DNA of 29,113 nucleotides from a virus, in the IMG/VR virus record IMGVR_UViG_3300031758_000420, positions 1-29,113 of that record; one strand, written 5' to 3'. Below, in pieces: positions 13,253 to 20,485 of the stretch. Under the pieces are notes generated by a model. That model was not told where the DNA came from. It saw only the letters and a list, made by a program, of their open reading frames with translations, and did no database searches. Both the position numbers and the translations under genes were made by a program. The number at the start of each line of letters is the position of its first letter. Positions within the stretch are counted from its first letter, which is position 1.

Positions 13253-13942
13253 ATGTCAAGAAACGCAATAGTACAATTTCATATTAACCCAAGTTTATAT
13301 AAAAAAGGTAATAAAACTAGTGTACTAGATAAAACTAATGAAGTTATTTTTAATTATTCAAGTAAGTCTTTTCGAGATTACTGCATAAAATATGATTTAG
13401 ACTATATACTTATAACTGAGCCTAAAGTAAATTATATTCATCCTACTTGGGAAAGATTAGATTTATGGATAAATAAAGACCATTGGTTTGATAAGTATGA
13501 TAGTATATGCTATGTGGATACAGATGTATTTGCGCTGCCAAAAGCCGATAACATATTTTCTTTTAGTAAAGATAATAAATTTTGTAGAGTACCCTACTGG
13601 AAGGCAAACAAAGAGTTAGATCAAGATAGTATTTTTATAGGTACTAGAATAAAAGAATCCGGATTTCAGGCGGGGGTTATTTTATTAAATTCATACGTTA
13701 TAGAAAAAACTATAGATGACGTACTGGACTATAAAAATATAAAATTTACTGATGATTCTGTACTATTAAATTATGCCATAGCTAATAGTGATATTGATAT
13801 TTATAATATACCTGAAACATTCAATGTTAAATATACGCCCAACACTAATTTATCCGTAGTTAATTTTTTGCACGCTTTTGGAAAATTTAAAGTAAATCAC
13901 CCAGAAGCATTCTTATCAACTTTAAAAGGAATTTTTAATTAA
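13253..13942 (+). CDS. glycosyltransferase-like protein (DxD), 229 aa
   Basis: A GT-A type protein with the DxD motif CYVDTDVF (D89-x-D91) and a downstream SGFQAGVILLNS segment, the typical second half of GT8-like folds. The sequence is extremely rich in Asn, Ile and Lys, reflecting the AT-rich codon use of this island. It is the last transferase before the four-gene cyclase set, and only 2 nt separate it from the nucleotidyltransferase. Confidence 0.75.
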   Translation: MSRNAIVQFHINPSLYKKGNKTSVLDKTNEVIFNYSSKSFRDYCIKYDLDYILITEPKVNYIHPTWERLDLWINKDHWFDKYDSICYVDTDVFALPKADNIFSFSKDNKFCRVPYWKANKELDQDSIFIGTRIKESGFQAGVILLNSYVIEKTIDDVLDYKNIKFTDDSVLLNYAIANSDIDIYNIPETFNVKYTPNTNLSVVNFLHAFGKFKVNHPEAFLSTLKGIFN

Positions 13943-13944
13943 AT

Positions 13945-14676
13945 ATGAATTTGATACTTTGTATAGCTGGATTAAACACTAGATTTCACGATGTTGGATT
14001 TGATATACCAAAATATCTTTTACCCTGGAATAACACAACTATTATTTCAGAAATTATAACTCAACTCAGTTATGGGTATGATTTTGATGAAATTATAATC
14101 TTAGCAAATAGTAGAGATAAATATTTTAAAAACAATTTATATTCAACACTTGAAAATGTCCCAAATAAACATATTTACTATATTGCGGACACTCTTGGAC
14201 AAGCGCATACGGCAATGGTTGGTGCTAGTCTATTAAAATATAAAAATAAACCTATTGCTATTATGAATGGGGACACTATATTAAAAGGAAGAAATTTTTT
14301 TGATATAGAAAAATTTGCGATTAAAAACGATGCTTATGTTGATGTATTTATCTCAAATAACCAAAAGTATAGTTATGTAAAATCAGACTCTAATGGGTAT
14401 GTTCAACAAATTGTAGAAAAAATACCAATATCTCCTTTTGCTAGTTCTGGACTGTACTGTTTTAAAAGTTCTGAATTTTATATGGAACAGTTTAACGAAA
14501 CTGTAGAAATGTCACAAAACTCAGAGATATATGTGTCAAATATTTTAAGTAATATGATTAGCGCTAAAAAATTTGATATTTACTCTAACGGTTTAGATAA
14601 TAACCATAAAACTATTGTTTTGGGGTCTCCGTATGAATATGGTATAGAATTTGCTAAATTAATGGTTACTACATAA
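13945..14676 (+). CDS. sugar-phosphate nucleotidyltransferase-like protein, 243 aa
   Basis: Predicted to join a (pseudo)sugar phosphate to NTP, giving an NDP-sugar and pyrophosphate. The start reproduces the signature of this family: AGLNTRF (residues 8-14) as the nucleotide loop, PKYLLPW (22-28) with the conserved Lys, TLGQAHTA (83-90) for base recognition, and MNGD (107-110) for metal binding. The second canonical glycine is Asn. A kinase and a cyclase follow immediately, so the substrate is likely a phosphorylated cyclitol (inference). Confidence 0.85.
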   Translation: MNLILCIAGLNTRFHDVGFDIPKYLLPWNNTTIISEIITQLSYGYDFDEIIILANSRDKYFKNNLYSTLENVPNKHIYYIADTLGQAHTAMVGASLLKYKNKPIAIMNGDTILKGRNFFDIEKFAIKNDAYVDVFISNNQKYSYVKSDSNGYVQQIVEKIPISPFASSGLYCFKSSEFYMEQFNETVEMSQNSEIYVSNILSNMISAKKFDIYSNGLDNNHKTIVLGSPYEYGIEFAKLMVTT

Positions 14677-14677
14677 A

Positions 14678-15652
14678 ATGAAAGTAACTAAATTAAAAGG
14701 CGGTTCTTTAAGCTCAACTGTTCTTGTAGAAAGTGACAGCACTAAATTTGTTAGAAAATCTGTAAATACAACAAAAGATAGAGAGTACGGCTTTATACGC
14801 TGGTACTCTCAATTAAAAAAGATGCAAAGATTATCCGAACTGCATAATAGTCTTTTCCCAAAAATTTTAAATGTAGGCTATGAAAATGGCAACGCATTCT
14901 TTGATATGGAGTATCTTTCAGGGTTTACAGATATAAAAACTATTTTTACTGAAAGCAATGTTGAAGATACTCAAATAAAAAAGATTAATGATGCTTTGTG
15001 GAAAGCTTTTGATGCATTACATAGTTATACATATAAGTCTCTACCAAACATTTCTTTCTTGTATTTTATAGAAGAGATAGAGCAAAAAATTTTAGACGCT
15101 AAAAAAATGAGTTCAGATTTCTATAAATTTACTGAGCAAGATTACTACATATTCAACGGCAATAAAATATCTAATTTAGCTAAGTATAAAAGCTCTTTAG
15201 AAAAAATATTTAAAAACCTCAAAATAGACTTAGAAGGTAATATACATGGTAACCCTACATTAGAGAATATAATGTACTCTTTTGATGAAAATAGAGTTGT
15301 GTTTATTGACCCATATGAAGAAAGTGTTGTAGATACAAAATATTTAGATTATTCTATGGTATTGCAGTGTTCTAGAAGTTACTATGGATTTATAAATGAT
15401 AATTCCGTTAGTATAGACTTTCCACACATAAATAAAAACAATAAAAAAATACCTCACCCTTTCATTCATTTTAATACAAGTTTTGAAGAGGAGCTAACTA
15501 AGCGAGTTAAAAATTTAAATATTATTTATATTTTGGAGGCTTCTCAATTTATAAGGATGTTACCATTTAAATGTGCGGCTGGCGAAGTAGAAAAAGCAAA
15601 GTATTTTTATGCGCATGCCAGTAATTTAATAGAAAGGTGTATTAATGAATAA
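14678..15652 (+). CDS. aminoglycoside/choline kinase-like phosphotransferase, 324 aa
   Basis: An APH-fold small-molecule kinase. An N-terminal lobe has the ATP-binding Lys in FVRKSV (K27) and a DMEYLSG hinge (76-82). The catalytic loop is HGNPTLEN (190-197) and the metal-binding Asp is in FIDPYEE (D211). In active members the loop reads H-G-D-x4-N; here the catalytic Asp is replaced by Asn192, confirmed by codon AAC. Either this enzyme is inactive or altered, or another residue acts as base. It lies between the nucleotidyltransferase (1-nt gap) and the cyclase (8-nt overlap), the expected place for a cyclitol kinase. Confidence 0.8.
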   Translation: MKVTKLKGGSLSSTVLVESDSTKFVRKSVNTTKDREYGFIRWYSQLKKMQRLSELHNSLFPKILNVGYENGNAFFDMEYLSGFTDIKTIFTESNVEDTQIKKINDALWKAFDALHSYTYKSLPNISFLYFIEEIEQKILDAKKMSSDFYKFTEQDYYIFNGNKISNLAKYKSSLEKIFKNLKIDLEGNIHGNPTLENIMYSFDENRVVFIDPYEESVVDTKYLDYSMVLQCSRSYYGFINDNSVSIDFPHINKNNKKIPHPFIHFNTSFEEELTKRVKNLNIIYILEASQFIRMLPFKCAAGEVEKAKYFYAHASNLIERCINE

Positions 15653-16787
15653 TATCTTAAACAATTTTAATAACTACAAAAGATCTTGGAACGTAACATC
15701 AGAATTACCTATTAATTTTACAATAAAATATTCTAGCGATATATTTAACCCTATAAACCATGATATACTACAGTATAATGACTCTACTAGAAGAATAGTA
15801 ATTATAGATAAAATAATAAATGATTTGTACGGTGAAAATATATTATACTATTTTTCCTGTTTAAAGATAGATTTAAAATTATGTGTTATTGACTCAAAAG
15901 AAGAAAATAAAAATTGGGAGCACGTAAATAGTGTTTTAAAATTTTTTGAAGATCTATCTCTGTTAAGAAGAGAGCCCATAATAGCAATAGGTGGTGGCGT
16001 ACTATTAGATTTAGTTGGATTTTGTGCCTCAATATACAGAAGGGGCATTCCATATATAAAAGTACCAACTACTTTACTAGCAATCGTGGATGCTTCAGTT
16101 GGGGTTAAAGTTGGAGTTAATCATTTTAATAGAAGAAATAGAATAGGTTCTTATTACCCGCCAATCGCTACTTTTATAGATAAAAAATTTATAAACACCC
16201 AGGATGAGCGAAATATTGTAAATGGCATAGCAGAAATATACAAGTTAGCTTTAATAAAAGATGAGGAGCTATTTTTACTGTTAGAGGACAATTACGCACA
16301 ATTGATACTAGAAAAATTTCAGTATGGCGCAGTACCGGTTAGAGTAATTAATTTAGCGATAACTGGAATGATAAATGAGCTAGCCCCAAATCTTTGGGAG
16401 AAAAAATTAGACAGATGCGTAGATTTTGGGCATTCATTTAGCCCATTAATTGAAATGAAAAATATGATAAATTTATATCATGGCGAAGCTGTAATTTTAG
16501 ATTGCTTATTCAGTTCCTGTATATCTTATAACAGAGGATACATAGATAAAGAACAATTAAGTAGAATATTCATAACAGCTAAAAATTTAAAACTGCCAAC
16601 ATTCCATAAAGATTTTACTAATATTGAACTATTAAAAAATTCTTTAGAAGACACTATGAAACATAGAAATGGCAACCAGTATCTGCCTGTACCAGTAAAT
16701 ATAGGAAACTATACTATACTTAATGACCTTACTCAGCAAGAATTAAAAGAGGCTATAGACACATTTATAGTTTTAAATAATGATTAA
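15645..16787 (+). CDS. sugar-phosphate cyclase, 2-epi-5-epi-valiolone synthase-like, 380 aa
   Basis: A member of the 3-dehydroquinate synthase superfamily, which uses NAD and a divalent metal to cyclise a C7 sugar phosphate. Visible are the NAD loop GGGVLLDLVGF (116-126), RRGIPYIKVPTTLL (132-145), DASVGVKVGVNH (149-160), NRIGSYYPP (165-173), and the metal ligands E197 (NGIAEIYK), H263 (DFGHSF) and H279 (YHGEAV). Dehydroquinate synthases typically read VGGKxxxNH and IGAFxQP at these places. The forms here, GVKVGVNH, RIGSYYPP and DFGHSFSP, are those of sedoheptulose-7-phosphate cyclases such as ValA and AcbC. The predicted product is therefore 2-epi-5-epi-valiolone or a stereoisomer, from host pentose-phosphate sedoheptulose 7-phosphate. 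Overlaps both neighbours by 8 nt. Confidence 0.88.
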   Translation: MNNILNNFNNYKRSWNVTSELPINFTIKYSSDIFNPINHDILQYNDSTRRIVIIDKIINDLYGENILYYFSCLKIDLKLCVIDSKEENKNWEHVNSVLKFFEDLSLLRREPIIAIGGGVLLDLVGFCASIYRRGIPYIKVPTTLLAIVDASVGVKVGVNHFNRRNRIGSYYPPIATFIDKKFINTQDERNIVNGIAEIYKLALIKDEELFLLLEDNYAQLILEKFQYGAVPVRVINLAITGMINELAPNLWEKKLDRCVDFGHSFSPLIEMKNMINLYHGEAVILDCLFSSCISYNRGYIDKEQLSRIFITAKNLKLPTFHKDFTNIELLKNSLEDTMKHRNGNQYLPVPVNIGNYTILNDLTQQELKEAIDTFIVLNND

Positions 16788-17445
16788 AAATATTGTCATA
16801 ACCGGGACTTCAAAAGGTCTAGGAAATTCCTTAGCAAAATACCTTTTAAATAAAGGGCACAAAATATTTGGCATCAGTAAAACTTTGTGCCCAATTGAAC
16901 ACGAAAACTATAGGCATATACAACTAGATATAAGTTCTCCAGAAGTTGATATATTTAAAAATTTCAGCAAAGATTTTAAAATAGATATATTAATAAATAA
17001 TGCCGCTATTTTTTTAATGAAAAAATTCGAAGAGACAAGTTTTAGTGAAATAAATAATATAATAGGAACTAACCTATTAGGATCTATTTACATCACAAAA
17101 TCTTGTATTCCTCATATGAATAATGGAGCTAAGATAATATTTGTAAACTCTGTTGCGGGTTTACAGGAATTAGAAAATCAATCTATATATTGTGCGTCAA
17201 AAGCTGGTTTAACCTCTTTTGCCGGAGTTTTAGGATTGGAGTTAAGAAGTAAAAATATTTCTGTTACTAGTATACATCCAGGGGGTATAAATACTACATT
17301 GTGGTCTGATAAAAATCCTTATCCATGCGGAGATGTTTCGGAGGCACTATCAACAGATGACATTTGTAACTTAGTGGATCTTATACTATATTCAAAGGCA
17401 GTGTATAAAAATATAAAATTATTTCCATCAATTGAGTGGCATTAG
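16780..17445 (+). CDS. short-chain dehydrogenase/reductase, 221 aa
   Basis: A classical SDR. The NAD(P) loop is TGTSKGLG (8-15), followed by NNAA (73-76), the catalytic S124, and the Y137-x3-K141 pair in YCASK, then HPGGINT (166-172). The length is slightly short but complete. SDRs in cyclitol pathways reduce or oxidise ring carbonyls; valiolone-type compounds have a ketone, so reduction of the cyclase product is a reasonable guess. It ends the AT-rich operon and is followed directly by a new promoter. Confidence 0.9.
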   Translation: MIKNIVITGTSKGLGNSLAKYLLNKGHKIFGISKTLCPIEHENYRHIQLDISSPEVDIFKNFSKDFKIDILINNAAIFLMKKFEETSFSEINNIIGTNLLGSIYITKSCIPHMNNGAKIIFVNSVAGLQELENQSIYCASKAGLTSFAGVLGLELRSKNISVTSIHPGGINTTLWSDKNPYPCGDVSEALSTDDICNLVDLILYSKAVYKNIKLFPSIEWH

Positions 17446-17448
17446 TTC

Positions 17449-17477
17449 TTGACTTACTTTGCTTAAAGCTGTATAAT
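17449..17477 (+). promoter_or_regulatory. sigma70-type promoter
   Basis: TTGACT (17449-17454), 17-nt spacer, TATAAT (17472-17477), preceded by AGTTC as in several other promoters here. It starts a new transcript just after the modification island, where codon use returns to that of the rest of the window. Confidence 0.88.
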
Positions 17478-17502
17478 ATGTTTTTCGCAGAGTATACCTA
17501 CG

Positions 17503-18093
17503 ATGAATCTATTTTATCTTGATGACGATCTCGACAAGTGTGCCGAGTATCATGTTGATAAACACGTAACTAAAATGCAGCTCGAAGCCGCACAAATGAT
17601 TTGCACTAATCTTTGGATAGATATGCTACTCGGCTATGTGCCTCGCGCACTTAATAAAGAAGAAAATAAAGTTCTTTCCGTCAAGCGAATCGAACAGTCC
17701 GCTCTTCCGCTAGAGGAGCGGACTATTCCTTATTTGCCAACAATGCAAAACCATCCTTGCACAATTTGGATGCGCACATCTCTTGATAACTTTGAGTGGT
17801 CGCATTGCTATGCTAACGCGCTCAGTTCCGAGCAGCATTATCGCTATGGAACTACGCACAAATCAATCACAGTTATCAATAGTCTTCCCGATCCGAAAAA
17901 TATTCCTTCGATCGGGTTTACAAAGTTTGGTCTTGCAATGCCCGATCAACTTAAAAACTATGACGATCCAATCGGCTCTTATCGTATGTATTATATGCTA
18001 GATAAGGGTACATTTGCCTCTTGGAAGAGTCGTTCAAAGCCTTACTGGTGGGACGAGAGTATTGCAGACTATGAAAAAAGGATTACACGATGA
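17503..18093 (+). CDS. conserved phage protein of unknown function, 196 aa
   Basis: Begins MNLFYLDDDLDKCAEYHVDKHVTKM, with NHPCTIWMRTS in the middle and MPDQLK / SYRMYYM / WKSRSKPYWW in the C-terminal half. I recall this pattern in a conserved protein of many large phages. The several His, Asp and Cys residues in the first 60 positions (DKC-x-H-x3-KH) could form a metal or active site, but no enzyme activity is established to my knowledge. First gene behind the promoter at 17449. Confidence 0.8.
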   Translation: MNLFYLDDDLDKCAEYHVDKHVTKMQLEAAQMICTNLWIDMLLGYVPRALNKEENKVLSVKRIEQSALPLEERTIPYLPTMQNHPCTIWMRTSLDNFEWSHCYANALSSEQHYRYGTTHKSITVINSLPDPKNIPSIGFTKFGLAMPDQLKNYDDPIGSYRMYYMLDKGTFASWKSRSKPYWWDESIADYEKRITR

Positions 18094-18248
18094 TTTGTAA
18101 ATCTTGCGGTGACGATATGTCCGGTGATGGGTACACTATTCCCTATCACTGTATTCGAGTATCGGAGAAAGATTGGTGGTATACGCCGCCCGATTCTGGC
18201 CCCTATTTCTGTGATGAAGATCTCGGATTCTTCTATGAAGATGATTGA
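18090..18248 (+). CDS. small zinc-binding-like protein, 52 aa
   Basis: ATG 18090 overlaps the preceding TGA as ATGA. The N-terminal MICKSCGDDM carries a CxxC, and two further Cys (C21 and C41) could complete a zinc site. The C-terminal tail is acidic. No family is recognised. The ATGA coupling supports it as real. Confidence 0.6.
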   Translation: MICKSCGDDMSGDGYTIPYHCIRVSEKDWWYTPPDSGPYFCDEDLGFFYEDD

Positions 18249-18426
18249 AAAGGGGTCCTACAGTATCCATAGATTCTTTTATCCAGAGAGACACTTTATA
18301 ATATATAAAGGGGATACTGCTGTCGCAATGACGATGTACGAAAAAAACGCATTTAAAATTTTTAATGAACTTGTGGAGGAGCAGAGTGGCGCGAGTAAAA
18401 GCAAAGGATTACGAAGATCTGAGTGA
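18241..18426 (+). CDS. small hypothetical protein, 61 aa
   Basis: ATG 18241 lies within the last codons of the preceding gene (8-nt overlap). The same frame can be read from 18109, but that would cover the zinc-binding protein. A beta-rich part, IHRFFYPERHFIIYKG, is followed by a helix. The last 41 nt overlap the next gene. No family recognised. Confidence 0.5.
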   Translation: MIEKGSYSIHRFFYPERHFIIYKGDTAVAMTMYEKNAFKIFNELVEEQSGASKSKGLRRSE

Positions 18427-19012
18427 CACGAATATTCGAAAAGTCATTGCGGCATTGAACGCCTCTCCGGCCGCAACTAAAAAAGAAGCGTGTGAGATGC
18501 TGAAAATCTCGTACAATACTTCTCGACTGAATAATATTATTGAGGAGTTTGTAGCTCGTCAGGAAAACATTAAACGTCTGAAAGATAAGAAAAAAGGCCG
18601 CCCTGCAACTAACGATGAAATTTCATATATTATTACAGAGTATATGAATGGTACGCCTGTATACGCAATCTCAGATAAACTTTATAGGTCTACAAATTTT
18701 ATCAAAGCAATTGTAGACCAGGTTGGAATTCCACAACGAGAGCCAGGCTTTAGCCCTCTGAAGCCACAACTTCTTCCTGAAAGCTGTATTGCGGAAGATT
18801 TTGATAACGACGAAATTGCTTGGTGCGCCCAGCACAGGGCAAAATGCGTTATTAAAAAGCGGCTTGACGATAATTATTATGTACCCAAGTACGGCGTTCC
18901 ATGCTATAGTGTGTATATATTGGGCGATGGATTTTTCTCTTCAAGCCTAGCATATGATCTAGGCAAACTCAGCCATCTTGAAGGCTATGGAATTAATTTG
19001 AATGATCTTTGA
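18386..19012 (+). CDS. putative DNA-binding protein with two helix-turn-helix regions, 208 aa
   Basis: I use GTG 18386 with GGAGGAG just upstream; the ATG at 18365 would include that site. Two HTH-like segments are visible, ATKKEACEMLKISYNTSRLN (residues about 28-47) and a second in EYMNGTPVYAISDKLYRS (about 87-104), separated by a basic linker KRLKDKKKGRPAT. The C-terminal half carries EIAWCAQHRAKCVI and may bind a metal. This suggests a phage transcription regulator acting in the replication region; its target is unknown. Confidence 0.65.
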   Translation: MARVKAKDYEDLSDTNIRKVIAALNASPAATKKEACEMLKISYNTSRLNNIIEEFVARQENIKRLKDKKKGRPATNDEISYIITEYMNGTPVYAISDKLYRSTNFIKAIVDQVGIPQREPGFSPLKPQLLPESCIAEDFDNDEIAWCAQHRAKCVIKKRLDDNYYVPKYGVPCYSVYILGDGFFSSSLAYDLGKLSHLEGYGINLNDL

Positions 19013-19232
19013 ATACTATATAGTTTTTTGTATTACAACAGCTTTTTGTATGCTATGGCTAAATATGAGGGCCAAAGCAGAGAGCTTAGTAAAAGATTCC
19101 ACACTTATATTTTATGTAATGGCTTTTTTACTCGGGTTTATATTTGCCCCAGTATTCTTTTTCATATTTGTATTTCACTCAGAGAGCTATAAAGCTGGTA
19201 TTGTACAAGCAATTAAAGAGACATACCCATAA
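19002..19232 (+). CDS. small membrane protein with two predicted helices, 76 aa
   Basis: Two hydrophobic segments at about residues 5-20 and 37-58 flank a charged loop (RAKAESLVKD), predicting a hairpin in the inner membrane. The C-terminal tail is polar. It overlaps the previous gene by 11 nt. Function unknown. Confidence 0.65.
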   Translation: MIFEYYIVFCITTAFCMLWLNMRAKAESLVKDSTLIFYVMAFLLGFIFAPVFFFIFVFHSESYKAGIVQAIKETYP

Positions 19233-19239
19233 AAAGTTC

Positions 19240-19268
19240 TTGACTTTGAAACCCAAATATCTTATAAT
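19240..19268 (+). promoter_or_regulatory. strong sigma70-type promoter
   Basis: TTGACT (19240-19245), 17-nt spacer, TATAAT (19263-19268), again with AGTTC before the -35 box. It drives a single abundant-looking gene (19380-19742) through a leader of about 105 nt that ends in a strong terminator. Confidence 0.9.
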
Positions 19269-19332
19269 ACTCTTCATACGGTGAGGGAAAGATAGATGGG
19301 CGATAGATTTTACCGTCAGCAAATTAAAGCTA

Positions 19333-19348
19333 CCGGGAGCTGTCCCGG
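19333..19348 (+). promoter_or_regulatory. leader hairpin
   Basis: The 6-bp stem CCGGGA/TCCCGG has a GCTG tetraloop and lies in the untranslated leader about 32 nt before ATG 19380. It is followed by ATTTAAT rather than a clean T-run, so it is more likely an mRNA-stabilising or translation-control element than a terminator. Confidence 0.5.
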
Positions 19349-19379
19349 ATTTAATAAACCAACGAAAGGAAAACGCAAA

Positions 19380-19742
19380 ATGGCATGGGATGATGATAAG
19401 CGCGCAGCAGCAGTAGAAGCCTACGAGAAGGCCAACCCTACTTCTGAGAACTCGATGGAAATCGTTAAGCAAATTGCTGACGATATGGGCGAGTCTGCAA
19501 ATGGTGTTCGTATGGTACTTACGAAAGCTGGCGTCTATATTAAGAAAGAAGCTGCTTCAAAAGGTTCCACTAGCACTGCAAAAGCAGCTACAGGTACTCG
19601 TGTATCTAAGGCTGGCGCACAGGAGGCAATCACTGCTGCTCTTCGTGATGCAGGCCAAGAGATTGACGAAGATGTTGTTAGCAAACTTACTGGCAAGGCT
19701 GCCATGTACTTTGCAACTATCATCTCAAATCTGAATAAGTAA
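19380..19742 (+). CDS. HTH-type small basic/alanine-rich protein, 120 aa
   Basis: ATG 19380 has AAAGGA upstream. The N-terminal half (MAWDDDKRAAAVEAYEKANP then IVKQIADDMGESANGVRMVL, ending in TKAGVY) looks like a helix-turn-helix unit of a type shared with the fourth unit of the protein at 22916-23647. A linker rich in Lys, Ala, Ser and Thr (about residues 61-80) leads to a C-terminal helical domain. It likely binds DNA. Dedicated promoter, leader and terminator, and a bias for GCT/CGT/GGT codons, suggest high expression. Confidence 0.7.
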   Translation: MAWDDDKRAAAVEAYEKANPTSENSMEIVKQIADDMGESANGVRMVLTKAGVYIKKEAASKGSTSTAKAATGTRVSKAGAQEAITAALRDAGQEIDEDVVSKLTGKAAMYFATIISNLNK

Positions 19743-19758
19743 GTTGTAATTCTACTTA

Positions 19759-19788
19759 ACCCCGATAGTTTCGGCTATCGGGGTTTTT
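19759..19788 (+). terminator. strong intrinsic terminator
   Basis: The 10-bp stem ACCCCGATAG/CTATCGGGGT has a TTTCGG loop and is followed by TTTTT. It lies 17 nt after the stop at 19742 and isolates this gene as a single transcription unit. Confidence 0.95.
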
Positions 19789-19851
19789 CCACATCTCGAC
19801 ATATTAGCTTCGAAGAAAGAGGTTTCTTGCAACGCAATATGGAGTGTTTTT

Positions 19852-20115
19852 GTGGACAAAGAAGAGTTAAGAAAATTAGTAGAGGATGCGGGAGACGCAG
19901 TAATTACTTATAAGAGCCCAAACTCTAAAAAAGTAAAGTACAATGTCTGTACCGTAGATTTCTCTACGCCTTATATTAGGCAAAAAAGCAACAGGGCAAA
20001 AGAAGATGATGAGAGTCTTCTAATGTTTTGTTGGGACTGCGATGCATTCCGCCTAATGAAACCAGAAAACGTAAAGTCAGTTGTTCCTCTTGCCTCAATT
20101 TTAAGGAATGAGTGA
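19852..20115 (+). CDS. conserved phage protein, 87 aa
   Basis: A GTG start at 19852 with GGAG upstream. The pattern KLVEDAGDAVITYKSPNSKK, then YNVCTVDFSTPYI and LLMFCWDCDAFRL, is a conserved phage family whose function I do not know. It is probably beta-rich. No promoter is evident between the upstream terminator and this gene, so it may depend on read-through. Confidence 0.75.
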   Translation: MDKEELRKLVEDAGDAVITYKSPNSKKVKYNVCTVDFSTPYIRQKSNRAKEDDESLLMFCWDCDAFRLMKPENVKSVVPLASILRNE

Positions 20116-20394
20116 ATGGACGTTTACAGCAGAATAATAACAAATGATGGTCTAAAGCAAGTACGGCTATACATAAATGAATTTCGAGAACAAGAATACT
20201 TACATATTCGTGAGTTCTATCTTGATTTTGACGAAGAGTGGAAGCCAACTCCAAAAGGAATCTCTATTCCGCTTGAAATAGAAACATCAAAAGAATTATT
20301 TATTGCAATATCTGAGATTTTATCACTAGCAGAAAGCAAGAAAGTTGTCGAAGAAATCTTTGGCGACTTAATAAGAGGCATATATTCAGCATGA
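20116..20394 (+). CDS. PC4-like single-stranded DNA-binding protein candidate, 92 aa
   Basis: The central stretch EYLHIREFYLDFDEEWKPTP followed by KGISIPLE has the order of the PC4/Sub1 ssDNA-binding fold: two strands, an acidic turn, K-P-T-x-KG, then strand and helix. Related small proteins are frequent in phage replication regions. The C-terminal helix (LFIAISEILSLAESKKV) may dimerise, as in PC4. A role in replication or transcription is inferred. It follows its neighbour without a gap. Confidence 0.65.
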   Translation: MDVYSRIITNDGLKQVRLYINEFREQEYLHIREFYLDFDEEWKPTPKGISIPLEIETSKELFIAISEILSLAESKKVVEEIFGDLIRGIYSA

Positions 20395-20483
20395 TGTTAT
20401 TTATTGGGTTAGTATTGGGTGTTACTCTTTTCTATACGTTACTTGGTATCGTTAAGTATTACGTTGACGAACTAGGAAAATAA
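20391..20483 (+). CDS. tiny single-pass membrane peptide, 30 aa
   Basis: ATGATG at 20391 overlaps the previous stop by 4 nt. The peptide is hydrophobic over residues 3-21 (LFIGLVLGVTLFYTLLGIV) with a short charged tail, consistent with one membrane helix. Its stop lies just before the next promoter. Too short for family assignment. Confidence 0.5.
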   Translation: MMLFIGLVLGVTLFYTLLGIVKYYVDELGK

Positions 20484-20485
20484 GT

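Noticed and set aside
15645-16787. Annotation as shikimate 3-dehydroquinate synthase (aroB)
   Set aside because: Motif forms and gene context fit the sedoheptulose-7-phosphate cyclase branch better.
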